Source: an uncultured Bergeyella sp.
Lineage (GTDB): Bacteria; Bacteroidota; Bacteroidia; Flavobacteriales; Weeksellaceae
Length of the DNA: 7,631 nucleotides
NCBI GenBank assembly: GCA_916710115.1
Contig: CAKAOY010000056.1
Location: 1 to 7,631 of the forward strand
Direction: 5' to 3'
Part shown: piece by piece, positions 1-5,617 of the stretch
How positions within the stretch are numbered: position 1 is the first letter of the stretch
How the letters are laid out: each line of letters starts with the position of its first letter
Notes under the pieces: generated by a model
Told to the model about the DNA's origin: nothing
Seen by the model: the letters and a program-made list of their open reading frames with translations, nothing else
The model's database searches: none
Translations under genes and position numbers: made by a program

Positions 1-2
1 AT

Positions 3-128
3 CAATACGATGATACTCTTGAAGATTATAATGAAAATTTTAGATTATTTATTACCGATTTGAAGGATTATTTCAGAGATTTAAGAGAGATAACCCTTCT
101 TGGAAAATTACTTTTTGGAGATATTTAA
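3..128 (+). CDS. C-terminal end of an unidentified protein (5' truncated by window edge)
   Basis: An open frame enters from the left edge and runs 41 codons to a TAA at 126-128. Of the three forward frames it is the only one without an early stop: the other two stop at 11-13 and 61-63. The visible tail is rich in acidic and aromatic residues in its first half (it begins QYDDTLEDYNENF) and ends in a hydrophobic stretch, LLGKLLFGDI. This composition suits a soluble, partly helical C-terminus. I do not recognise a family, and the piece is too short to assign a function. No clear GC-rich terminator follows; only AT-only hairpin-like sequence lies directly downstream. It could be a chance open frame, but codon choice (GAT, GAA, TTA, AAG) looks like the real genes in the window. 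Confidence 0.55.
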   Translation, partial: QYDDTLEDYNENFRLFITDLKDYFRDLREITLLGKLLFGDI

Positions 129-142
129 AAATAATAAATTTA

Positions 143-300
143 TAAAAAAATATTTTTATTTATTAATTTTATATATATATGTGTGGTGATAATTATTAAG
201 AATTCAAAAAAAATGAAAAAATATTTTTATTTGTTAATTTTTTATATATTTGTGGTGATAATTATTAAGAATTCAAAAAAATGAAAAAAATATTTTTATT
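143..300. repeat. Imperfect tandem duplication of about 70 bp spanning a gene leader and start
   Basis: The core TATTTTTATT occurs at 151, 222 and 291, each time after a run of A, giving periods of 71 and 69 bp. The segment GTGGTGATAATTATTAAG occurs identically at 183 and 252, in each case followed by AATTC, an A tract and ATG. This makes a little over two copies. The last partial copy is the first six to seven codons of the exported-protein gene starting at 281. The copies differ by A-tract length (8 versus 7 before ATG, 6 versus 7 after it) and by changes near the TATATA stretch. Each copy also contains an AT-only self-complementary element (A run, TAT, T run) that could fold weakly. Confidence 0.85.
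245..252 (+). promoter_or_regulatory. Candidate -7 promoter element for the exported-protein gene
   Basis: TATATTTG is an exact match to the Bacteroidota -7 consensus TAnnTTTG. It lies 28 nt before the ATG at 281, which would give a leader of roughly 20-25 nt. No TTG sits at the usual -33 distance; the nearest TTTG (230-233) is too close. The equivalent place in the upstream repeat copy reads TATATGTG (176-183), one mismatch from consensus, so that copy is probably weaker or dead. The background is so AT-rich that a chance match is possible. Confidence 0.45.
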
Positions 301-829
301 ATCAGTAGTGATGGTATCCTCGTTAGGATATTCTCAGAATAGTGATGTAGCCTTATCTAAAACAGGTAAAGTAGAGTTATTTTTTGATAAGATAGGAATT
401 GGATATGAGTATCCTCTTAGTAATAATTTGTTATTAGACCTTAATGTAGGGATAGGAGGAGCAAATATTGTGCAACCCAACTCGCTAGAATACAGAATGG
501 GGAAAGAAAATGAAAAATCTTATAATGGAATATATCTTAAGGGACAAGTAAGATACTATTTCAGTAGAGAAAATAGGGCGAAGAAAAATCGTTCTCTCGT
601 AAATAATGCGGGTAGTTTTTGGGGAGTGCAAAGCAAATTTAATTTCAATGGTAATAAAGATTATATAGGAAAAGTATTAATGACGGATGTCCATTTTGGG
701 CAACAATTGCCATTGGGTAATCATTTTGTTTTTAGATATCATGTTGGTTTAGGGTATGCCAAAAATTTTGACTACCAATATACCTCTCTTTATCCATCAC
801 TTAATGTTGCGTTTGGCTATCATTTTTAG
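281..829 (+). CDS. Exported beta-barrel-like outer-membrane protein, 182 aa, function unknown
   Basis: The protein begins with a Sec signal peptide: MKK, a hydrophobic core at residues 4-15, and a likely cut after Ser18, leaving Gln19 (the YS|Q pattern common in flavobacteria). There is no lipobox cysteine. The mature part has alternating hydrophobic and polar stretches suggestive of antiparallel beta strands, around residues 31-45, 48-61, 80-94, 112-123, 131-142, 146-160 and 169-182. It ends in an aromatic C-terminus, FGYHF, typical of outer-membrane barrels. A small barrel of about eight strands is my inference; I do not recognise the family and no enzymatic motif is visible. The start at 281 is favoured because it gives the signal peptide directly and sits behind an A-rich leader (AATTC plus seven A). 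The gene stands alone between a candidate promoter at 245 and a terminator at 880. Its leader and first codons belong to a tandem repeat, and a 23-codon mini-ORF (213-284) overlaps its start. Confidence 0.8.
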   Translation: MKKIFLLSVVMVSSLGYSQNSDVALSKTGKVELFFDKIGIGYEYPLSNNLLLDLNVGIGGANIVQPNSLEYRMGKENEKSYNGIYLKGQVRYYFSRENRAKKNRSLVNNAGSFWGVQSKFNFNGNKDYIGKVLMTDVHFGQQLPLGNHFVFRYHVGLGYAKNFDYQYTSLYPSLNVAFGYHF

Positions 830-879
830 ATGCTAATACTATATAGAATATTTAGTTAAAACCCAAAATGAAAATTAGT

Positions 880-910
880 AATGTCAGCAGATTTTTTTGC
901 TGACATTTTT
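880..910 (+). terminator. Intrinsic terminator after the exported-protein gene
   Basis: AATGTCAGCA (880-889) pairs perfectly with TGCTGACATT (898-907) over 10 bp around an 8-nt loop, followed by a T run to 910. It lies 50 nt after the stop codon at 829. It isolates this gene from the efflux operon downstream. The upstream arm is not preceded by a comparable A run, so it probably works in the forward direction only. Confidence 0.85.
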
Positions 911-991
911 GTTAAATATAATTAATAATTAATAAACTTTATTTTTTATCCCAATGTATGAAAGATTGACTTAAAATAGTTATTTAAATTT

Positions 992-1004
992 TTTACTAAG
1001 TAAA
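992..1004. promoter_or_regulatory. Small palindrome upstream of the operon promoter (possible operator half-sites)
   Basis: TTTACT-A-AGTAAA is a perfect inverted repeat with 6-bp arms about a single central A, 44 nt upstream of the -33 element. Its half-site (TTACT/AGTAA) recurs in the palindrome at 1039-1048 in the opposite arrangement. This could be a repressor or activator site, but short AT-rich palindromes are frequent by chance in such sequence. Confidence 0.2.
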
Positions 1005-1038
1005 TATTATGATATATACTTTTTTATAAAAAATAATT

Positions 1039-1048
1039 AGTAATTACT
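1039..1048. promoter_or_regulatory. Palindrome abutting the -33 element (possible operator)
   Basis: AGTAATTACT is a perfect 10-bp palindrome whose last base is the first T of the TTG -33 element at 1048-1050. A protein bound here would contact or block the promoter. The position supports an operator role; the short length and AT-rich context argue for caution. Confidence 0.25.
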
Positions 1049-1077
1049 TGCGTACTTGAACAAAAGTTGTACCTTTG
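1048..1077 (+). promoter_or_regulatory. Strong Bacteroidota-type promoter, probably for the efflux operon
   Basis: TTG at 1048-1050 and TACCTTTG at 1070-1077 are separated by 19 nt. This matches the Bacteroidota sigma consensus (TTG, about 19 nt, TAnnTTTG). Transcription would begin near 1083-1086. An AT-rich palindromic stretch (1020-1033) lies just upstream and might act as an UP-like element. The first convincing gene downstream is the RND adaptor at 1364, which implies an unusually long leader. An unannotated small RNA is the alternative product. Confidence 0.65.
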
Positions 1078-1148
1078 CTATCAAAAATGGCTTATATTAT
1101 GCATAAAAATATTATATATTTAAAGCCCAGGTGTAGAGGATAAATGTG

Positions 1149-1170
1149 GATTGTATATAATATAACAATC
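1149..1170 (+). promoter_or_regulatory. Weak hairpin or operator-like inverted repeat in the operon leader
   Basis: GATTGT (1149-1154) and ACAATC (1165-1170) are perfect 6-bp inverted arms around a 10-nt AT-only spacer. No T run follows, so it is not a terminator. It could be a protein-binding site of the TetR-like, spaced-palindrome kind or a small leader hairpin. A chance match is quite possible. Confidence 0.2.
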
Positions 1171-1334
1171 ATAAAATCACATTAATCTATTTATTGAGTA
1201 GATATTGGTAGTTACTTTTATTTCGAAATGCAAAATCAGACAGAATAACCTATACTTTTAATAGTTCCTTCTATAAATGCTTATTTGAAAAGTTTAAAGC
1301 AGAACATAGACCCTAAATCCTAAATATATAACAT

Positions 1335-1342
1335 TATATTTG
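1335..1342 (+). promoter_or_regulatory. Second -7-like box just upstream of the adaptor gene
   Basis: TATATTTG matches TAnnTTTG exactly, 21 nt before the ATG at 1364. It would produce a leader of only about 14-18 nt. No TTG is found at the -33 distance, where the sequence is CCCTAAATCC. It may be a minor promoter or a chance match. Confidence 0.3.
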
Positions 1343-1363
1343 TTCAAAATTAACAATTAGTTT

Positions 1364-2443
1364 ATGAAGAAGATATCTCGATTAACATATCTCGTTATCT
1401 TATTGTTTTTATGTGCTTGTAAATCAAAGAAAGAAAAGCAAATAACACCTACTTACACAGCTACTACTCCTTTGGTAGAGGATGTTTCTTTACCACAATC
1501 CTATGTTGGAAATATAGCTTCGCTACGAAATGTTGAGATACGCTCTCAGCAGGAAGGTATATTACAAGATATGTATGTGAGTGAGGGGCAGTTTGTGAGG
1601 GCAGGCCAGCCTCTTTTCCGTATAGCTATTATTGGTGTAGATGAAGAAATAGCTAAGACGAGGGCCGTTGCAGAACAGGCAAATATTGATTTGCAGAATG
1701 TAACAAAACTTACAGATAATAATATTGTTTCAAATAATGCTAAGCGTATGGCAAAAGCAAAGCTTAATGAAGCAGAGGCAGACTATAAGTTGGCAATAAA
1801 ACACAAACAACTTTCTCTAATTCGTGCTCCATTTTCAGGAATATTGGGGCGTATATCTAATAAGCCTGGTAGTTTGATAGAGCAAGGCAGTTTGCTTACA
1901 AGTATATCAGATAATAGTAAGGTTCATGTTTATTTTAATATTTCAGAAACAGATTATTTAGATTATCGTCTTCATCCAGAACATTATTCGCAATTGCCGT
2001 TGCAACTTGTATTAGCGAATGGAGATGTATTTCCAGTGAGTGGAAATATTTTAGATATTGTTGGGCAATTTGATAGTTCAACGGGAACAATTTCAATTCG
2101 TGCAAGTTTTGACAATCCAAATAATCTATTACGGAACGGAGAAACAGGTACTGTTAATCTATTTGTCCAAAAGAAGAATGCAATGAAGATACCTCAGGAG
2201 GCAGTTTATGAACTACAAGATCGTAAATATGTGTTTGTAGTAGATAAAAACAATATAGTACATCAGCGTGAGATTAAGATTGATTCCGAATCTACGGGGT
2301 TTTATATTGTTTCCTCGGGATTGAAAGTTACAGATCGCTATCTTGTAGATGGCATACAGAAAGTGAATGATGGAGATAAGATTCATTTACGAATGATATC
2401 TTCGAAAGAGGCCTTTAAGTTGAATAAGTTAAATGCAGATTAA
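1364..2443 (+). CDS. RND efflux pump periplasmic adaptor (MFP/HlyD family, AcrA/MexA type), lipoprotein
   Basis: This is the membrane-fusion subunit that links the inner-membrane pump to the outer-membrane channel. A lipoprotein signal peptide ends in the lipobox LCAC with Cys19 as the lipidated residue. The residues after it (KSKKEK) lack the paired acidic residues of the Bacteroidota surface-export signal, which suits a periplasm-facing protein. The order is: first lipoyl half around 57-87 (EGILQDMYVSEGQFVRAGQP); a short alpha-hairpin around 92-150; second lipoyl half around 151-183 with the family hallmark IRAPFSGILGR; beta-barrel around 187-268; membrane-proximal domain to about 345. The hairpin-tip motif known from AcrA (R-x3-L-x6-S) appears as N112-x3-L116-x6-S123, so the arginine is missing. 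At 359 aa it is slightly shorter than AcrA, mainly in the hairpin. The start at 1364 gives the complete signal peptide after an AT-rich leader. It is the first gene of a three-gene operon. Confidence 0.96.
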   Translation: MKKISRLTYLVILLFLCACKSKKEKQITPTYTATTPLVEDVSLPQSYVGNIASLRNVEIRSQQEGILQDMYVSEGQFVRAGQPLFRIAIIGVDEEIAKTRAVAEQANIDLQNVTKLTDNNIVSNNAKRMAKAKLNEAEADYKLAIKHKQLSLIRAPFSGILGRISNKPGSLIEQGSLLTSISDNSKVHVYFNISETDYLDYRLHPEHYSQLPLQLVLANGDVFPVSGNILDIVGQFDSSTGTISIRASFDNPNNLLRNGETGTVNLFVQKKNAMKIPQEAVYELQDRKYVFVVDKNNIVHQREIKIDSESTGFYIVSSGLKVTDRYLVDGIQKVNDGDKIHLRMISSKEAFKLNKLNAD

Positions 2444-2445
2444 GA

Positions 2446-5400
2446 ATGTTCAAAATCTTTATTCGTAGACCAGTACTTTCCATTGTTATTTCATTGGTCA
2501 TTGCCTTCGTCGGTATATTGTCAATATTTAATCTTCCTGTTACACAGTTTCCATCAATTTCTCCTCCAAAGGTGAATGTGATTGCTAATTACCCAGGTGC
2601 CAATAATGAGTTGTTGGTAAAATCGGTGATTATACCCTTAGAGCAGGCATTGAATGGTGTGCCTGGTATGAAGTACATAGAGAGTGATGCAGGAAATGAT
2701 GGTGAGGCAGCACTTAATGTGGTGTTTAAATTAGGGACGGACCCGAATGTAGATGCTATAAATGTTCAGAATAGAGTGTCAGCAGCTACGAATAAGTTGC
2801 CACCAGAAGTTATTCGAGAAGGAGTGAAAATTTCTCGTGAGGAGCCTAATATACTTATGTATATCAATCTTTATAGTGATGACCCCAAAGTGGATCAAGG
2901 GTTTCTTTATAATTATTTTGATATAAATATTTCTCCAGAGTTGTTGCGAGTAGATGGTGTTGGAGACCTTGATATACTTGGAACGCGTAATTATGCAATG
3001 CGTATTTGGTTGCACCCAGATAGGATGATGGCCTATGGCTTATCAACTGATGATGTGAGTGAAGCCCTTGAAGACCAGAATATAGAAGTGTCTCCAGGTA
3101 AATTAGGAGAAAGTGGAGGTCTGCGTCCGCAGGTTAAGGAATATGTCTTAAAATATACGGGACGCTACACAACAGAGGAAGAGTATAAAAATATCGTCAT
3201 TAAGAGTAATGATGATGGTAAGGTTATACATTTGAAGGATATTGCTGATGTACATTTAGGAAGTGAAGTCTATGACATATACTCTACATTTAATGGGCGT
3301 CCTTCTGCGGCTGTAACATTGAAACAAGCTTATGGTAGTAATGCTCGTAATGTTATTACTAAAGTGAAGGAAGCAATGGCTCGCTTGCAGAAAGATATGC
3401 CTAAGGGAATGCACTATGAGGTAAGTTATGATGTCAGTAGATTCTTAGATGCAAGCATCGAAAAGGTAGTTCATACACTATTTGAGGCATTTGTCTTAGT
3501 AGCTATCGTTGTATTCATTTTCTTGGGTGATTGGCGAGCGTCAATAATACCAATTATGGCAATCCCAATATCATTATTAGGTAGTTTTATAGCGATGTAT
3601 GTGTTCAATATAACGCTTAATATGATTTCTCTCTTCGCCTTGGTGATGGCTATCGGTATTGTGGTAGATGATGCAATAGTGGTGATAGAGGCAGTCAATG
3701 TTGAAATATCTCGCAATAAACTATCACCTGTTGAGGCAACAGAAAAAGCTATGAAAGAGATTAGTGGTGCAATTATAGCTATTTCATTAGTGATGTCTTC
3801 TGTATTCATTCCTGTAGCCTTTATGGGGGGACCAGAAGGAATGTTTTATCGTCAGTTTTCGATCACTATGGCATCGAGTATTCTTTTTTCAGGTTTTGTA
3901 GCACTTACTTTGACTCCTGCTCTATGCGCTCTTATTCTAACTAAGGAACAAGAGAATAATGTGAAGTTAGGATTTATCGGCCGTTCTCTACTTCGTTTCA
4001 ATGCAAAATTTGATGCAGGTAGTCGTGGATACGAGCGTATTATTCGTCGTACGGTACGCCATAAGGGCTTTACAATGATATTGGTTTTGATATTCTGTGG
4101 ATTGACCTATTTGGTAAATATGGGATTGCCATCAGGATTTATACCGCAAGAGGACCAAGGGATGATTTATGCTGTTATAGAGACTCCGCCGGGGGCAACC
4201 ATAGAGCGTACTAATGAGGTAGCACATCAATTGATAAAGATTGTGAAGCAAGAAGAAGGGGTAGAGAGTGTGTCGTCATTAGCAGGGTTTGAAATACTCT
4301 CCGAGGGGACAAGCTCCAACTCAGGAAGTTGCTTGATTAACCTTAAAGATTGGAAACATCGAAAACATACTGCAAAAGAAATTATTAGTGATTTGGAGGA
4401 GAAATGTAAGCGGATTACACAAGCCAATATTGACTTCTTTGAACCTCCATCTATTCCAGGTTATGGTGCGGCCAGTGGATTTGAGTTGCGGTTATTGGAT
4501 AAAACAGGTAATAATAATTATCGCGAGATGGAGCGTGTGAGTAAAGATTTTGTAGCTGCACTTAACAAGCGTCCAGAAATCGGCAATGCATTTACATTTT
4601 ATTCGGCAAGTTATCCGCAATATATGCTTCATATTGATGATGAAAAGGCTTTGCAAAAAGGTATTAAGCCTGGTAAGGCTCTTAATAGTTTATCCATTTT
4701 AGTTGGTTCTGATTATCAGACAGGTTTTATTCGTTTTGGGAAACCTTATAAGGTGATTGTGCAAGCTGCACCTCAGTATCGTGATTTCCCAGGACATTTA
4801 TTAGGTCTTTATGGTAAAAATGAGGATGGGCAGATGGTTCCTTATGCTGATTTTATGTCTTTAAAGAAAACTTATGGAATGAGCGAAATTACGCGTCATA
4901 ATCTTTATAATTCTTCTGAAGTAACAGGGGCACAGGCACCAGGTTATTCCAGTGGGCAGGCATTACAAGCTATCCAAGAGGTAGCGCAACAAACTTTACC
5001 AAAGGGGTATGATTATGACTGGGCAGGGATATCAAAAGATGAAGCGGAGCAGGGTAACACGGCTATTATCATATTTGTAGTATGTTTAGTATTTGTCTAT
5101 TTGATATTAGCAGCTCAATATGAAAATTTTTTACTTCCATTACCTATAATAGTATTCTTACCTGTGGGAATTTTTGGTGCATTTGTATTCTTGAGAATAT
5201 GTGGTTTAGAGAATAATATTTATGCACAAATTGCTTTGGTGATGCTCATAGGGTTGTTAGGTAAAAATGCTGTACTGATGGTAGAATATGCCGTTCAGCG
5301 TAAGAATGCAGGAGAACGAATAGAGCAAGCGGCTATTTCTGCTGCTGTGGCTCGGTTCCGTCCTATTCTTATGACGAGTATTGCCTTTATTGCTGGATTA

Positions 5401-5589
5401 ATACCTTTGGTATTTGCTTCAGGAGCAGGTGCAATAGGAAATCGTACAATTGGTACGGCTGCTGTAGGAGGGATGCTTATAGGAACTTTAGGAGGACTAC
5501 TGCTTATACCAGGTCTTTACTATATCTTCGCCGGAATGACTGATAAATTAGTACATTATCAAAAGGAAGAGCCCTTAAGTGAAGAATAA
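2446..5589 (+). CDS. RND efflux pump inner-membrane proton/substrate antiporter (AcrB/MexB type, HAE-1 family)
   Basis: This is the energy-coupled transporter of the tripartite pump: a trimeric inner-membrane protein exchanging protons for substrate. At 1047 aa it matches AcrB (1049). TM1 is near residues 10-28, followed by a large periplasmic loop (about 30-340), TM2-TM6 (about 345-495), TM7 near 542-560, a second large loop (about 561-870) and TM8-TM12 from about 872. The proton-relay residues are all present: Asp408-Asp409 in GIVVDDAIVVIE, Lys940 in GLLGKNAVLMVEYA and Arg972 in RFRPILMTS. By eye against remembered E. coli AcrB, the distal drug-pocket phenylalanines are largely replaced: F136 to Ile136, F178 to Leu178, F610 to Ser610, F617 to Ile617 and F628 to Leu630; Phe615 is kept. 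The switch loop reads GFEILSEG rather than GFGFAGRG. The substrate is therefore uncertain. It starts 2 nt after the adaptor stop, which implies translational coupling. No frameshift or truncation is visible. Confidence 0.97.
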   Translation: MFKIFIRRPVLSIVISLVIAFVGILSIFNLPVTQFPSISPPKVNVIANYPGANNELLVKSVIIPLEQALNGVPGMKYIESDAGNDGEAALNVVFKLGTDPNVDAINVQNRVSAATNKLPPEVIREGVKISREEPNILMYINLYSDDPKVDQGFLYNYFDINISPELLRVDGVGDLDILGTRNYAMRIWLHPDRMMAYGLSTDDVSEALEDQNIEVSPGKLGESGGLRPQVKEYVLKYTGRYTTEEEYKNIVIKSNDDGKVIHLKDIADVHLGSEVYDIYSTFNGRPSAAVTLKQAYGSNARNVITKVKEAMARLQKDMPKGMHYEVSYDVSRFLDASIEKVVHTLFEAFVLVAIVVFIFLGDWRASIIPIMAIPISLLGSFIAMYVFNITLNMISLFALVMAIGIVVDDAIVVIEAVNVEISRNKLSPVEATEKAMKEISGAIIAISLVMSSVFIPVAFMGGPEGMFYRQFSITMASSILFSGFVALTLTPALCALILTKEQENNVKLGFIGRSLLRFNAKFDAGSRGYERIIRRTVRHKGFTMILVLIFCGLTYLVNMGLPSGFIPQEDQGMIYAVIETPPGATIERTNEVAHQLIKIVKQEEGVESVSSLAGFEILSEGTSSNSGSCLINLKDWKHRKHTAKEIISDLEEKCKRITQANIDFFEPPSIPGYGAASGFELRLLDKTGNNNYREMERVSKDFVAALNKRPEIGNAFTFYSASYPQYMLHIDDEKALQKGIKPGKALNSLSILVGSDYQTGFIRFGKPYKVIVQAAPQYRDFPGHLLGLYGKNEDGQMVPYADFMSLKKTYGMSEITRHNLYNSSEVTGAQAPGYSSGQALQAIQEVAQQTLPKGYDYDWAGISKDEAEQGNTAIIIFVVCLVFVYLILAAQYENFLLPLPIIVFLPVGIFGAFVFLRICGLENNIYAQIALVMLIGLLGKNAVLMVEYAVQRKNAGERIEQAAISAAVARFRPILMTSIAFIAGLIPLVFASGAGAIGNRTIGTAAVGGMLIGTLGGLLLIPGLYYIFAGMTDKLVHYQKEEPLSEE

Positions 5590-5617
5590 GATGAATATTA
5601 TAAAAAATAACCATTAA

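Larger units (their letters stand above)
911..1363. other. Gene-free control region and probable long leader of the efflux operon
   Basis: No open frame here is convincing on either strand. Forward stretches are broken by frequent stops; the longest protein-like piece is about 24 codons ending at the TAA at 1321-1323, and it has no start. The stretch 911-1047 is extremely AT-rich. From 1048 there is a strong promoter match, then about 280 nt of possible 5' leader reaching the adaptor gene at 1364. I see no terminator between that promoter and 1364, so read-through into the operon is plausible. I recognise no known riboswitch or tRNA. RND operons often have a TetR- or AraC-type regulator gene in this position; none is present. 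Confidence 0.6.

Noticed and set aside
142..160. AT-only hairpin (A run, TAT, T run) after the first gene as a terminator
   Set aside because: It has no G/C pairs, and the same element recurs as part of the tandem repeat and even in the coding start at 284-300, so terminator function is unsupported.
1087..1143. Short forward frame of 18 codons (MAYIMHKN...) just after the strong promoter
   Set aside because: It is too short, has no recognisable ribosome-binding context or family, and is no longer than frames expected by chance; I kept it only as a remark on the leader.
1144..1185. Thirteen-codon frame (MWIVYNITIIKSH) preceded by AGAGGA, a possible leader peptide
   Set aside because: The AGAGGA is only 3 nt from the ATG, Bacteroidota rarely rely on such sites, and there is no attenuator-like terminator after it.
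1252..1323. Protein-like stretch of about 24 codons ending at TAA 1321-1323, as a possible relic of a regulator gene
   Set aside because: It has no start codon, no recognisable motif, and stops on both sides; it cannot be told from chance.
911..1363. Possible tRNA, riboswitch or 6S-like RNA in the gene-free stretch
   Set aside because: I could find no cloverleaf, conserved riboswitch core or long paired arms; only short hairpins are visible.
3471..3809. Reverse-strand open frame of 112 codons
   Set aside because: It lies antisense within the well-supported AcrB-type transporter and has low-complexity, Ile/Ala/Thr-rich content typical of a shadow frame.
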